Of a DNA stretch of 43,301 nt, positions 16,928 through 25,830 are shown piece by piece. Both the position numbers and the translations under genes were made by a program. Below the pieces are notes generated by a model that saw nothing but the letters and a program-made list of their open reading frames with translations, did not search any database and was not told the origin of the DNA. How positions within the stretch are numbered: the first letter of the stretch is position 1; the number at the start of each line of letters is the position of its first letter. The stretch comes from Streptomyces griseicoloratus (lineage in GTDB: Bacteria; Actinomycetota; Actinomycetes; Streptomycetales; Streptomycetaceae): assembly GCF_014534645.1 (NCBI RefSeq), contig NZ_JACVQF010000094.1, positions 1 to 43,301 on the forward strand, in the 5' to 3' direction.

Positions 16928-18217
16928 TCAGCGCTCCTCGACCGGCACGAAGTCACGCTCGACCACGCCCGTGTAGATCTGGCGCGGGCGGCCGATGCGG
17001 GAGCCCGGCTCCTTGATCATCTCGTGCCACTGGGCGATCCAGCCCGGCAGCCGGCCGAGGGCGAACAGGACCGTGAACATCTCGGTCGGGAAGCCCATGG
17101 CCCGGTAGATCAGGCCGGTGTAGAAGTCGACGTTCGGGTAGAGGTTGCGCGAGACGAAGTAGTCGTCGGCGAGCGCGTGCTCCTCCAGCTTCAGAGCGAT
17201 GTCCAGCAGCTCGTCGGACTTGCCGAGGGCGGAGAGCACGTCGTGCGCAGCGGCCTTGATGATCTTGGCGCGCGGGTCGAAGTTCTTGTAGACCCGGTGG
17301 CCGAAGCCCATCAGGCGGACGCCGTCCTCCTTGTTCTTCACCTTGCGGATGAAGGAGTCGACGTCGCCGCCGGCGTCGCGGATGCCCTCCAGCATCTCCA
17401 GCACCGACTGGTTGGCGCCGCCGTGCAGCGGGCCCCACAGCGCGTTGATGCCGGCGGAGATGGAGGCGAACATGTTCGCCTGCGAGGAGCCGACCAGGCG
17501 GACCGTGGAGGTCGAACAGTTCTGCTCGTGGTCCGCGTGCAGGATCAGCAGCTTGTCGAGCGCGGAGACCACGATCGGGTCCAGCTCGAACTCCTGCGCC
17601 GGGACCGAGAAGGTCATGCGCAGGAAGTTCTCGACGTAGCCGAGGTCGTTGCGCGGGTAGACGAAGGGGTGGCCGACCGACTTCTTGTACGCGTAGGCGG
17701 CGATCGTCGGGAGCTTGGCGAGCAGGCGGATGGTGGAGAGGTTGCGCTGCTGCTCGTCGAAGGGGTTGTGGCTGTCCTGGTAGAACGTGGACAGTGCGGA
17801 GACCACCGAGGACAGCATGGCCATCGGGTGGGCGTCGCGCGGGAAGCCCTTGTAGAAGTTCTTGACGTCCTCGTGCAGCAGGGTGTGCTGCGTGATCTCG
17901 TTCTTGAACGCGGTGAGCTCGTCGACCGTCGGCAGCTCGCCGTTGATCAGCAGGTAGGCGACCTCCAGGAAGGTGGAGCGCTCGGCCAGCTGCTCGATCG
18001 GGTAGCCGCGGTAACGGAGGATGCCCGCCTCGCCGTCCAGATACGTAATGGCGGATTTGTAGGCGGCGGTGTTGCCGTAACCGCTGTCCAGCGTGACCAG
18101 ACCGGTCTGGGCGCGGAGCTTCCCGATGTCGAAGCCCTTGTCGCCGACGGTGCTGTCGATCACCGGGTAGGTGTACTCGCCGTCGCCGTACCGCAGTACT
18201 ACAGAGTTGTCGCTCAC
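16928..18217 (-). CDS. gltA: Citrate synthase
   Basis: A 429-residue type II-like (hexameric family) citrate synthase. It condenses oxaloacetate and acetyl-CoA to citrate as the entry step of the TCA cycle. Diagnostic segments include LHADHEQNCSTSTVRLVGSS with the first catalytic His, GPLHGGANQSVLEML with the second, and MGFGHRVYKNFDPRAKI with the substrate-binding His/Arg; the catalytic Asp lies near NVDFYTG. The GTG at 18217 (MSDNSVVLRYGDGEYTYPV) was chosen over GTG at 18229 because GAGGGA lies about 7 bases upstream and it matches the usual start. It is a single-gene unit with its own terminator. Confidence 0.95.
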   Translation of the reverse strand: MSDNSVVLRYGDGEYTYPVIDSTVGDKGFDIGKLRAQTGLVTLDSGYGNTAAYKSAITYLDGEAGILRYRGYPIEQLAERSTFLEVAYLLINGELPTVDELTAFKNEITQHTLLHEDVKNFYKGFPRDAHPMAMLSSVVSALSTFYQDSHNPFDEQQRNLSTIRLLAKLPTIAAYAYKKSVGHPFVYPRNDLGYVENFLRMTFSVPAQEFELDPIVVSALDKLLILHADHEQNCSTSTVRLVGSSQANMFASISAGINALWGPLHGGANQSVLEMLEGIRDAGGDVDSFIRKVKNKEDGVRLMGFGHRVYKNFDPRAKIIKAAAHDVLSALGKSDELLDIALKLEEHALADDYFVSRNLYPNVDFYTGLIYRAMGFPTEMFTVLFALGRLPGWIAQWHEMIKEPGSRIGRPRQIYTGVVERDFVPVEER

Positions 18218-18324
18218 GTCTTCCCTCACCGACGTAGTGCCTCATCTTCGAGGTGCCCTGACTGTCTCTACCATCCCCCACTTGGCTCAGGAGAGTGCAC
18301 TCGGGGTCGACCATCGGGCCTATC

Positions 18325-18343
18325 GGCGGCACTCAGTGCCGCC
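18325..18343. promoter_or_regulatory. Perfect inverted repeat upstream of citrate synthase
   Basis: GGCGGCAC and GTGCCGCC form perfect 8-base arms around TCA. The site lies 108 bases upstream of the citrate synthase start and 107 bases past the helicase stop, both on the minus strand. It could terminate the helicase transcript or be an operator. Confidence 0.45.
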
Positions 18344-18407
18344 AACTTGCTCATACTGCCCCCTCTCATCCCCTTCGGGAAGTGCTCTGTGACCTTTGCG
18401 ACTCGTT

Positions 18408-18417
18408 TGATCGATCA
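18408..18417. promoter_or_regulatory. AT-rich palindrome in the helicase-citrate synthase gap
   Basis: TGATCGATCA is a perfect palindrome in a locally AT-rich stretch, itself between GTGAC (18389-18393) and GTCAC (18423-18427). It may be part of a regulatory site for citrate synthase. No promoter boxes could be fixed. Confidence 0.3.
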
Positions 18418-18449
18418 TTTTTGTCACACCGGCCGAGAGGTTTGAGCAG

Positions 18450-20702
18450 TCAGGAGCCCGCCAGCCGGAAGTCGAGCGCCGTGCAGCGCCGGCCGGCCGA
18501 CACCGTGCGCACCGCCTGTCCGATCGCCTTGCGCGACCCGACGAGGACGACCAGTTTCCTGGCCCGGGTGACCGCCGTGTACAGCAGGTTCCGCTGGAGC
18601 ATCATCCAGGCGCCCGTGGTCACCGGGATGACCACCGCCGGGTACTCGCTGCCCTGGGAGCGGTGGATGGTCACCGCGTAGGCGTGGGCCAGTTCGTCCA
18701 GTTCGTCGAATTCGTACGGAACCTCCTCGTCCTCGTCCGTCAGTACGGTGAGGCGCTGGTCCACCGGGTCGAGCGAGGTGACCACGCCCACGGTGCCGTT
18801 GAAGACACCGTTCTCCCCCTTCTCGTAATTGTTGCGAATCTGGGTGACCTTGTCGCCGACGCGGAACACCCGGCCGCCGAAACGCTTCTCGGGCACGTCC
18901 GGGCGGCCCGGGGTGACGGCCTGCTGGAGAAGGCCGTTGAGGGTGCCCGCGCCGGCGGGTCCGCGGTGCATGGGGGCCAGGACCTGCACGTCCCGGCGCG
19001 GGTCGAGGCCGAACCTGGCCGGGATGCGGCGCGCGGCGACGTCGACCGTGAGCCGGCCCGCCTCCTCCGTGTCGTCCTCGACGAAGAGGAAGAAGTCCTT
19101 CATGCCGTCGGTGACCGGGTGCTGCCCCGCGTTGATCCGGTGCGCGTTCGTCACCACGCCGGACTGCTGGGCCTGGCGGAAGACGCGCGTGAGGCGGACG
19201 GCCGGGACGGGGCTGCCGTCGGCGAGCAGGTCGCGCAGCACCTCCCCCGCGCCGACGCTGGGCAGCTGGTCGACGTCCCCGACGAAGAGCAGGTGCGCGC
19301 CCGGCGGCACCGCCTTGACCAGCTTGTTGGCGAGGAGCAGGTCCAGCATGGACGCCTCGTCGACCACCACCAGGTCGGCGTCCAGCGGCCGGTCCCGGTC
19401 GTAGGCGGCGTCGCCGCCCGGCTTGAGCTCCAGCAGCCGGTGGACGGTGGACGCCTCGGCGCCGGTCAGCTCGGCCAGCCGCTTGGCGGCGCGGCCGGTC
19501 GGGGCGGCGAGCACCACCTTCGCCTTCTTCGCGCGGGCCAGCTCCACGATCGAGCGGACCGTGAAGGACTTGCCGCAGCCGGGGCCGCCGGTGAGGACGG
19601 CGACCTTCTCGGTCAGCGCCAGCCTGACGGCCGCCTCCTGCTCGGGCGCGAGGTCGGCGCCCGTACGCCCCTTGAGCCAGCCGAGCGCCTTGTCCCAGGC
19701 CACGTCCCGGAAGCCGGGCATCCGGTCCTCGGGAGTGCGCAGCAGGCGCAGGAGCTGGGCGGAGAGGGACAGCTCGGCGCGGTGGAAGGGGACGAGGTAG
19801 ACGGCGGTGACCGGGTCGCCGCCCTCGGGGTCGGGCACCTTCTCCCGTACGACTCCGGGGTCCTCGCCTTCCTCCGGCTCGGCGGCCAGCTCGCCGAGGC
19901 ACTCGATGACGAGCCCGGTGTCCACCTGGAGCAGTTTCACCGCGTCGGCGATCAGCTTCTCCTCGGGCAGATAGCAGTGGCCCTGGTCGGTGGCCTGCGA
20001 CAGGGCGTACTGCAGGCCGGCCTTCACGCGGTCCGGGCTGTCGTGCGGGATGCCGACCGACTGGGCGATCTTGTCGGCGGTGAGGAACCCGATGCCCCAC
20101 ACGTCGGCCGCCAGCCGGTAGGGCTGGTTCTTCACGACGGAGATCGAGGCGTCCCCGTACTTCTTGTAGATCCGCACGGCGATGGAGGTCGACACCTCGA
20201 CGGTCTGGAGGAAGAGCATGACCTCCTTGATCGCCTTCTGCTCCTCCCAGGCGTCGGCGATCTTCTTGGTCCGCTTGGGGCCGAGCCCGGGGACCTCGAT
20301 GAGCCGCTTGGGCTCCTCCTCGATGATCTTCAGGGTGTCCAGCCCGAAGTGCTGCGTGATGCGGTCGGCGAAGACCGGGCCGATGCCCTTGACCAGGCCG
20401 GAGCCGAGGTAGCGGCGGATGCCCTGGACGGTGGCCGGGAGGAGGGTCGTGTAGTTCTCGACGTGGAACTGCTTGCCGTACTGCGGGTGCGAGCCCCAGC
20501 GGCCCTCCATCCGCAGGGACTCCCCGACCTGCGCACCGAGCAGCGCACCGACGACCGTGAGGAGGTCGCCGGCACCTCTGCCGGTGTCGACGCGGGCGAC
20601 GGTGTACCCGTTCTCCTCGTTGGCGTACGTGATGCGCTCCAGGACACCTTCGAGCGTGGCGAGACGCCGTTCGCCGGGTGCCGCTGCGGACTGGTTGGGC
20701 AT
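18450..20702 (-). CDS. RecD2-type ATP-dependent DNA helicase
   Basis: A 750-residue superfamily 1B helicase of the RecD2 class, which unwinds DNA 5' to 3' and acts without RecBC. The N-terminal third holds an OB-like segment and tandem helix-hairpin-helix elements (GSGLVKGIGPVFADRITQHFG and IEVPGLGPKRTKKIADAW). The helicase core shows Walker A GGPGCGKSFT near residue 370, DExx box VVVDEAS, GDVDQLPSVG, the motif VFRQAQQS, and the C-terminal AYAVTIHRSQGSEYP and YTAVTRARKLVVLVG. The ATG at 20702 (MPNQSAAAPGERR) was chosen over one at 20747 to give the usual N-terminus, though no strong ribosome site is visible. It probably works in DNA repair. Confidence 0.88.
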   Translation of the reverse strand: MPNQSAAAPGERRLATLEGVLERITYANEENGYTVARVDTGRGAGDLLTVVGALLGAQVGESLRMEGRWGSHPQYGKQFHVENYTTLLPATVQGIRRYLGSGLVKGIGPVFADRITQHFGLDTLKIIEEEPKRLIEVPGLGPKRTKKIADAWEEQKAIKEVMLFLQTVEVSTSIAVRIYKKYGDASISVVKNQPYRLAADVWGIGFLTADKIAQSVGIPHDSPDRVKAGLQYALSQATDQGHCYLPEEKLIADAVKLLQVDTGLVIECLGELAAEPEEGEDPGVVREKVPDPEGGDPVTAVYLVPFHRAELSLSAQLLRLLRTPEDRMPGFRDVAWDKALGWLKGRTGADLAPEQEAAVRLALTEKVAVLTGGPGCGKSFTVRSIVELARAKKAKVVLAAPTGRAAKRLAELTGAEASTVHRLLELKPGGDAAYDRDRPLDADLVVVDEASMLDLLLANKLVKAVPPGAHLLFVGDVDQLPSVGAGEVLRDLLADGSPVPAVRLTRVFRQAQQSGVVTNAHRINAGQHPVTDGMKDFFLFVEDDTEEAGRLTVDVAARRIPARFGLDPRRDVQVLAPMHRGPAGAGTLNGLLQQAVTPGRPDVPEKRFGGRVFRVGDKVTQIRNNYEKGENGVFNGTVGVVTSLDPVDQRLTVLTDEDEEVPYEFDELDELAHAYAVTIHRSQGSEYPAVVIPVTTGAWMMLQRNLLYTAVTRARKLVVLVGSRKAIGQAVRTVSAGRRCTALDFRLAGS

Positions 20703-20790
20703 GGTCCGACGGTACCGGTGGGGTGTGACAGGGGGCGGCCCGGCCATGGGCGGTGAAGACGTCGGAGTTCCGCCGGTACGGCAAGGGCGG

Positions 20791-20982
20791 TCAGCGGCGG
20801 CTTTTCTTCAGGGCTTCGAGGAAGGGGGTGAAGGCTTCGGCCGGGAAGGTCAGGGTTGCCGTGGCCGGGGCCTTCGTGTCGCGGACGGCGGTGCGGGTGG
20901 GAGAGACCGCGACTTCGACACAGTTGTTGCCGTCGCCCCCGCCGGAGTAGGACGACTTACGCCAGTTGTCGGGGATGGCCAT
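20791..20982 (-). CDS. DUF397 protein
   Basis: A 63-residue protein beginning MAIPDNWRKSSYSGGGDGNNCVEVAVSP and ending in a LEALKKSRR helix: the DUF397 signature (W-RKSSYS, NCVEVA, VRDSKxP). Such proteins are encoded next to XRE regulators throughout Streptomyces, as in the whiJ/abaA-type loci, and are thought to modulate them. It is the second of two DUF397 genes here and shares roughly two thirds of its residues with the other, suggesting tandem duplication. It follows that gene by 9 bases. No strong ribosome site is visible, so translation may be coupled. Confidence 0.88.
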   Translation of the reverse strand: MAIPDNWRKSSYSGGGDGNNCVEVAVSPTRTAVRDTKAPATATLTFPAEAFTPFLEALKKSRR

Positions 20983-20991
20983 GGGAACGGC

Positions 20992-21180
20992 TCATAGCTC
21001 CTTCGGTGACTGCTTGAGCGCTTCGAGGAAGGGGATGAAGGCCGATACGGGGAAGGTGAGGGTGGCCCGGGCAGGGGCCTTGGAGTCGCGGACGGCGACG
21101 TGGGTGGGTGAGTTTGCGATCTCCACGCACTCGTTGCCGTCGCCCGGGCCCGAGTAGGACGACTTCCGCCAGTTGTCCAT
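20992..21180 (-). CDS. DUF397 protein
   Basis: A 62-residue DUF397 protein (MDNWRKSSYSGPGDGNECVEIANSP, then VAVRDSKAPARATLTFPVSAFIPFLEALK). It starts 9 bases after the stop of the XRE regulator gene, with GGGGAACC just before the ATG, so it is part of the same operon. Its likely role is as partner or antagonist of the XRE protein, known from the wider gene family rather than from this sequence. Differences from its neighbour are spread along the length, which argues for an old duplication. Confidence 0.9.
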   Translation of the reverse strand: MDNWRKSSYSGPGDGNECVEIANSPTHVAVRDSKAPARATLTFPVSAFIPFLEALKQSPKEL

Positions 21181-21189
21181 GGGGTTCCC

Positions 21190-22026
21190 CTATAGCTCCT
21201 TCGCCAGGCTGTGGATGAAATCACGCGACTGTCCGGGGTCGAGTGACGCCGTCTCCACCTTATGAAAACTCGTCCGGTACGTGTTGAGCTGAGCCTCGGA
21301 ATCAATGAAGGCCGAGCCGTGCAGCGCGTCGCGGACCACGGTGTCCAGCTTGGGCAGGGGGCCGCCCACGTAGGTCATCGTGCTGGAGGCCCTGGCGAAA
21401 CCGTCCAGGTCAAGGGGGATGACACGCACGGTGATGTGGTCCGCTTCGGAGAGCTCCAGGAGTCGCGCGAGCTGGGCCCTTGAGGTGGCACGATCGCTGA
21501 CTCTGATCCGGAGTGCCGCCTCGTGGATCACCGCCTCGTAGGGAATGGTGAACCCCTGGCGCGCCTTGCGGTGCTGGATGCGCAACTCGACTTCCTCGTC
21601 GGTAAGTTCCGGGAGTCTTGACGAGAAGACGGCACGCGAGTAGTCCTCGGTCTGGAGCAGGCCCGGTACGTACAGGATTGCCACGTGGCGGAGGAACCGG
21701 GCGTGGTGCTCCAGCTCGGACAGGTCCAGGAACGACGTGGGCAGGAAGCCCCGATACTCCTCCCACCAGCCGTGTGTCCGGTCAGTCGCCATCGCAACGA
21801 GGGCGTCGATGAACTCCTCGTCGGTGCAGGCGTAATGGGAGGCGAGGCGGCGAAGTCGCTGCTCGCTCACGCCCGCAAGCGCGGACTCGATATGGGTGAT
21901 CTGGGCGGGGGCCACGCCGAGCAGCGCAGCTGCCTGGCGGGAGTTGAGACCTGCGGCCTCGCGGAGTCTGCGCAGTTCAGTCGCCAGTCGCATCTGGCGT
22001 GCAGTTGGTTCGCGCCTCTTCACCAT
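21190..22026 (-). CDS. XRE family regulator with DUF5753 domain
   Basis: A 278-residue regulator. The helix-turn-helix is at about residues 12-65 (MRLATELRRLREAAGLNSRQAAALLGVAPAQITHIES). The C-terminal DUF5753 domain (WWEEYRGFLPTSFLDLSELEHHARFLRHVAILYVPGLLQTEDYSRAVF) is the standard partner in Streptomyces XRE/DUF397 pairs, which influence development and antibiotic production. The ATG at 22026 has GAGGAGG about 8 bases upstream; upstream in-frame starts lack support. It leads an operon with two DUF397 genes and is divergent from an anti-sigma-like ATPase gene, the conserved three-part set. Confidence 0.92.
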   Translation of the reverse strand: MVKRREPTARQMRLATELRRLREAAGLNSRQAAALLGVAPAQITHIESALAGVSEQRLRRLASHYACTDEEFIDALVAMATDRTHGWWEEYRGFLPTSFLDLSELEHHARFLRHVAILYVPGLLQTEDYSRAVFSSRLPELTDEEVELRIQHRKARQGFTIPYEAVIHEAALRIRVSDRATSRAQLARLLELSEADHITVRVIPLDLDGFARASSTMTYVGGPLPKLDTVVRDALHGSAFIDSEAQLNTYRTSFHKVETASLDPGQSRDFIHSLAKEL

Positions 22027-22100
22027 CGACTGACCCTCCTCACACGCCTGTTGATACGACTCGTTCGGCGTCAGATTACGTGACCGGCTTGCCGCGTCCC

Positions 22101-22114
22101 TAGATTTAGATCTA
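22101..22114. promoter_or_regulatory. AT-rich inverted repeat between XRE and ATPase genes
   Basis: TAGAT, TTAG, ATCTA: perfect 5-base arms in the 223-base divergent gap. It is the most AT-rich point of the gap and may overlap a -10 region or be the XRE operator. It lies 75 bases upstream of the XRE start. Confidence 0.4.
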
Positions 22115-22249
22115 CCGTCAGTGACGCGACGCACACCGTGCGACACCGGGACATCGGAAGCGCACCGCTCCGTCCTGCCATGACGGCTGCGGCAATGAAA
22201 CCGATCCCCCTCCCTCATTGACTCCCTCCTGACCACACGGAGTTGACCC

Positions 22250-22660
22250 ATGCCCGACAACGAACCGTGGGAGTACTCCCTCCACATCCCCAACGACCTC
22301 CGCGCCGTCACCGTCAGTCGCCGCACGCTCCGGCTCATCCTGACCATGCACGGACTGATCCGGCTCGTCGACGTCGCCGAGCTGCTGGCGACCGAGCTGA
22401 TCACGAACGCCGTACGGCACACGAAGGGCCCCGCCGCCCTCCGCGTGCGCTGGTCGCCGCCCGGCACCCTGCGGATCGGGGCGTGGGACGCGGACCCCGA
22501 ACCGCCGGAGCCGCCGGTGCCGTTCGAGCGGGGGGAGGATGCGGAGGAGGGGCGGGGGCTCGCGCTGGTGCGGGCCTGCGCCGACGTGTGGGGGTGGCAC
22601 CCCCTGGCCAGACACGGCAACCGGGGCAAGTACGTGTGGTGCGAGCTGGGTGCCGCCTGA
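22250..22660 (+). CDS. Anti-sigma-like histidine kinase-type ATPase domain protein
   Basis: A 136-residue stand-alone HATPase domain of the RsbW/SpoIIAB-like type. The N-box is VAELLATELITNAVRHT (about residues 42-58), and the G-box GRGLALVRACADVWGW follows near residue 103. Such proteins bind ATP and, in relatives, phosphorylate anti-anti-sigma factors or sequester sigma factors. Here it faces the XRE/DUF397/DUF397 operon, a recurrent gene set in Streptomyces, so it probably belongs to the same regulatory unit. The ATG at 22250 has a weak GGAG about 9 bases upstream. Confidence 0.88.
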   Translation: MPDNEPWEYSLHIPNDLRAVTVSRRTLRLILTMHGLIRLVDVAELLATELITNAVRHTKGPAALRVRWSPPGTLRIGAWDADPEPPEPPVPFERGEDAEEGRGLALVRACADVWGWHPLARHGNRGKYVWCELGAA

Positions 22661-22677
22661 GGGCGGTGCGGGAACGG

Positions 22678-23853
22678 CTACGGCCTGCCGAAGGCGGCCA
22701 CCATGAGCTTCATGGCCACCTCGTTCATGTCCTGCCCCTTCGCGTCCGTGGAGTTGACGCTGTAGACGAGGGTGCGGGAGCCGTCGCGGGTGGAGCCGAT
22801 GGCCGCGTTGTACCCCCAGCGGCCGCCCGTCTTGCCCCAGACCTCACGGCCGCCCAGCGTCTTCACCGAGAGGCCGACGGAGTACGCGGCCGGCTCCTCG
22901 CTCCCGAAGGCCGTCACCTTCGGCACCGTGAACATCTCCTCCAGCAGCGGTCCGCGCACGATCCGGCCCTTGAACAGGGCCTTCGTGAACCTTTCGAGGT
23001 CCGCCGTGGTGGAGACGAGGTCGCCGGCCGCCCAGGCCTCCGTCGTCCCCCACACGGAGACGTCGCGCAGGCCGGTCGTCCCGTCGTCCAGCGTCATCGT
23101 CTGGTAGCCGTGGTTGTGCGGTCCCACGATGCGCGGGTTCTTGCCGGGGAGGTAGGTGTCGCGCAGTCCGAGCGGCTCCAGGATCCGGCGGGCGACCTGG
23201 TGCTCGTACGAGTCGTGCGTGACGCGTTCGATCAGCAGGCCGGCGATGGTGTAGCCGATGTTGAGGTAGTGCTGCCGCTTGCCGGGTGCGAACTCGGGGT
23301 CCTTCGACGTCGCCGAGCGGACCAGGTCCTCGGGGTCGTGGATCAGGAAGCGGTTCGCGTACCGCTCCTCGACCGTGGTCCCGGGCAGGTCGGCGGCCGG
23401 GATGCCGTGCGTGTGGTCGAGCAGCTGCCGGACGGTGACGCCCGCGTACGACGCCGGGATCAGCTCCGGCAGGTACGAGCGGGCGCTGCGGTCCAGGTCC
23501 AGCCTGCCCTCGCCGGCCAACTGCAGCGCGACCGCCGCCGTGAAGACCTTGGTCACCGACCCGACGCGGAAGCGGCCGTCTGGGTCGGCCGGCCGGCCGG
23601 TCTTCAGGTCGTGCACGCCCGCGCTGCCCCGCCAGACACCGTCGGCACCCCCGACCCGCACCAGCGCCGCCGTCGTGTCCGCCGACGGGACGGTCGAGAG
23701 GGCGGCCTCCATCGCCGTCTCCAGGGCAGGGTCCGAGGAGTGCGCGGAGGCCACGGGCGACGGACCGGCCGCGGCGGCCGGCAGCACCGCCGGCCCCGCC
23801 GCGACGCCGAGGACGAGTGCGGCGGCCAGGAGCGTGCGAGTCGTTCTCTTCAT
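22678..23853 (-). CDS. Secreted class C beta-lactamase-like serine hydrolase (D-Ala-D-Ala carboxypeptidase type)
   Basis: A 391-residue secreted enzyme. The signal peptide spans about residues 1-29 (MKRTTRTLLAAALVLG to AAAA). The serine hydrolase triad motifs are all present: SVTK (Ser99, Lys102), YLN (Tyr196-Asn198) and KTG (Lys341-Gly343). It belongs to the DD-peptidase/class C beta-lactamase group and probably acts on peptidoglycan peptides, although beta-lactam or ester cleavage is possible. The ATG at 23853 has GGAG 6 bases upstream; an in-frame TTG at 23859 would overlap that site. It lies 17 bases from the convergent ATPase gene end. Confidence 0.9.
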   Translation of the reverse strand: MKRTTRTLLAAALVLGVAAGPAVLPAAAAGPSPVASAHSSDPALETAMEAALSTVPSADTTAALVRVGGADGVWRGSAGVHDLKTGRPADPDGRFRVGSVTKVFTAAVALQLAGEGRLDLDRSARSYLPELIPASYAGVTVRQLLDHTHGIPAADLPGTTVEERYANRFLIHDPEDLVRSATSKDPEFAPGKRQHYLNIGYTIAGLLIERVTHDSYEHQVARRILEPLGLRDTYLPGKNPRIVGPHNHGYQTMTLDDGTTGLRDVSVWGTTEAWAAGDLVSTTADLERFTKALFKGRIVRGPLLEEMFTVPKVTAFGSEEPAAYSVGLSVKTLGGREVWGKTGGRWGYNAAIGSTRDGSRTLVYSVNSTDAKGQDMNEVAMKLMVAAFGRP

Positions 23854-23947
23854 GGTCAACTCCGTTGAGGGAAGCGTCGTTCAGGACACCTCCATCCTTG
23901 TGACCACGGCGTCTTCGCGGATCGGCCGCGCAGGCGGTCCTGCGGGG

Positions 23948-24646
23948 TCAGTACCTCGCCGGAGCGGGGGAGGGACCGGGCCGGCAGGGTCCCCCGGGCG
24001 GGGGATCCCCGGCCGCGACGAGGCCCGTCTCGTACGCGCAGATCACGGCCTGGATCCGGTCCCTGAGTCCCAGCTTGGCGAGCACGTTGCCGACATGGGT
24101 CTTGACCGTGTGGTCGCTGATGACCAGCTCGGCGGCGATCTCGGTGTTCGACATGCCCCGCGCGAGCAGCAGCAGCGTCTCCCGCTCGCGCCCGGTCAGC
24201 ACGTCCAGGCGGGGATCGGGCCGCGGTGGCCGGGTGTACTGCTCCACCAGGCGCCGGGCCACGGACGGCGCGAGCAGCGAGTCGCCGCGCGCCACCACCC
24301 GTACCGCGTGCACGAGGTCGTCGCGGCGGACGTCCTTCAGCAGGAAGCCGCTCGCCCCGGCGTGCAGCGCGTCGTACACGTACTCGTCGGAGTCGAAGGT
24401 CGTCAGCATCACCGTCCGGCAGTCGCCCATCGCGCTGATGGCGCGGCAGGCCTCGATGCCGTCCATGCGCGGCATCCGGATGTCGAGCAGGGCCACCTCG
24501 GGCTCGTGCCTGCGCACCGCGTCGACCGCCTCCGCGCCGTCGCCCGCCTCCGCGACCACCTCGATGTCCGGCTGGACGTCCAGGATCATCGCGAAACCGC
24601 TGCGCACCAGTTCCTGGTCGTCGGCGACCACCACACGGATCGTCAA
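23948..24646 (-). CDS. LuxR-family two-component response regulator
   Basis: A 232-residue NarL-type regulator. The receiver domain has the acidic pair Asp9-Asp10, phospho-acceptor Asp55 (LLDIRMP) and Lys104 region (GFLLKDV). The LuxR helix-turn-helix is near residues 148-205 (LTGREREVL-type segment LTGRERETLLLLARGMSNTEIA, then ISDHTVKTHVGNVLAKLGLRDR). It is paired with the histidine kinase encoded upstream. The start is TTG at 24646, overlapping the kinase TGA, with GGAGGTGG a few bases upstream inside the kinase gene. A Pro/Gly-rich C-terminal tail (about 25 residues) extends past the usual end. Targets are unknown. Confidence 0.92.
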   Translation of the reverse strand: MTIRVVVADDQELVRSGFAMILDVQPDIEVVAEAGDGAEAVDAVRRHEPEVALLDIRMPRMDGIEACRAISAMGDCRTVMLTTFDSDEYVYDALHAGASGFLLKDVRRDDLVHAVRVVARGDSLLAPSVARRLVEQYTRPPRPDPRLDVLTGRERETLLLLARGMSNTEIAAELVISDHTVKTHVGNVLAKLGLRDRIQAVICAYETGLVAAGDPPPGGPCRPGPSPAPARY

Positions 24647-25830
24647 CGCGCCACCTCCACCGAGGGCGTCGACGTCGGCACGGACGACGGCACGGGGATG
24701 CTGACGCGCACCGAGAAGCCCCGCCCGTCGGGGCCGCGTCCCGTGACCGCCGTCCCCCCGTGCGCCGCCGCCCGCTCGCGGATCCCCACGAGTCCGTGGC
24801 CGCCGCCCGGACCGGCCTGCGGACCCCGTCCGTCGTCCGTCACGTCGATGTGCAAGTCGTCCTCCCCGTGGACCAGTAGTACGGACACGCTACGTGCCGC
24901 CGCGTGCCTGACCGTGTTCGTCAGCGCTTCCTGCACGATCCGGAAGACGGTCGCCTCGGTGGCCTCCGGCAGCGGGCGCGCGTCGCCCTGCGTCCCGTAC
25001 ACGACCTCCAGACCGCCGGCCCGTACCCGCTCCAGCAGTTCGGGGAGGTCGGTGAGGCGGGGCTGCGGCGCGCGCGTGGCGGCCGCCGGCTCGTCGTCCT
25101 CCCGCAGCACGCCCAGCATCCGGCGGAGCTGCGCCATGGCGTCCCGGCCCGTCGCGGAGATCGCGTCGAAGGCGGCCTCCGCCCTCTCCGGCGCGGCACG
25201 CACCGCCACCGGGCCGGCCTCCGCCTGCACGATCATCAGGCTCACCGCGTGGGAGAGGATGTCGTGCATCTCGCGTGCGATCCGGGCCCGTTCGCGTGCG
25301 GCGGCCTGCTCGGCCTCGATCAGGTTCGCCCGCTGACGGGCGTGGGTCAGCCGCCCGAAGACGTAGGCCGCCGCGAACACGAAGAGGCTGAAGGTCAGTT
25401 CGCGCAGGGAACGGGTGTTGAGCCACACCCCCACCGGCACGGCCATCAGCAGCAGGAGCGCGGCGGCCAGCCGGGCGCGCGGCGGGCAGAGCACGGCGAT
25501 CGTGTAGACGATGACGAGCCCGGCGTACGGCAGCGGCTGCCCGGGCCCCTCGACGGCCAGTCCGTACAGGCCGGTGGTGGCCAGGAACACGAGCAGGACG
25601 GCGACCGGAGCGCGCCGGCGCCAGACCAGGGGGATCACGGTGATCGTGGTCAGTCCGTACGCGGACCAGGTCGCCGGTTCCATCCCGGGTGAGCGCGGGA
25701 CCACGAACGGCATCGTCATCGCCGCCTGGACCAGCAGCGCGATCCCGAGGTCGGTCAGCAGCGGGTTGTCCGCCGCCAGCGCCCGGGCCCGCTCCCAGCG
25801 GTCCCTCACGTCCGCACGCACGCCCCTCAC
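24643..25830 (-). CDS. Two-component sensor histidine kinase (HisKA_3 type)
   Basis: A 395-residue membrane kinase. About four to five spans cover residues 27-155, with little extracellular sequence, so the signal is probably sensed in or at the membrane. The HisKA_3 dimerisation helix contains the phosphorylated His189 (REMHDILSHAVSLM). The ATPase domain shows EALTNTVRHA and DDGRGPQAGPGGGHGLVGIRERA. The start is GTG at 25830, just after GAGGAGG. It phosphorylates the NarL-type regulator encoded next, with which it shares a TTGA overlap. It is divergent from the ribose operon repressor. The stimulus cannot be deduced. Confidence 0.9.
   Translation of the reverse strand: MRGVRADVRDRWERARALAADNPLLTDLGIALLVQAAMTMPFVVPRSPGMEPATWSAYGLTTITVIPLVWRRRAPVAVLLVFLATTGLYGLAVEGPGQPLPYAGLVIVYTIAVLCPPRARLAAALLLLMAVPVGVWLNTRSLRELTFSLFVFAAAYVFGRLTHARQRANLIEAEQAAARERARIAREMHDILSHAVSLMIVQAEAGPVAVRAAPERAEAAFDAISATGRDAMAQLRRMLGVLREDDEPAAATRAPQPRLTDLPELLERVRAGGLEVVYGTQGDARPLPEATEATVFRIVQEALTNTVRHAAARSVSVLLVHGEDDLHIDVTDDGRGPQAGPGGGHGLVGIRERAAAHGGTAVTGRGPDGRGFSVRVSIPVPSSVPTSTPSVEVAR

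Noticed and set aside
16560-16976. Possible gene in the copA-citrate synthase gap
   Set aside because: No ribosome site, poor codon bias, and it overlaps the end of citrate synthase and its terminator.
18663-20756. A 697-codon plus-strand frame opposite the helicase
   Set aside because: Antisense shadow with repetitive composition. The helicase frame has all its motifs.
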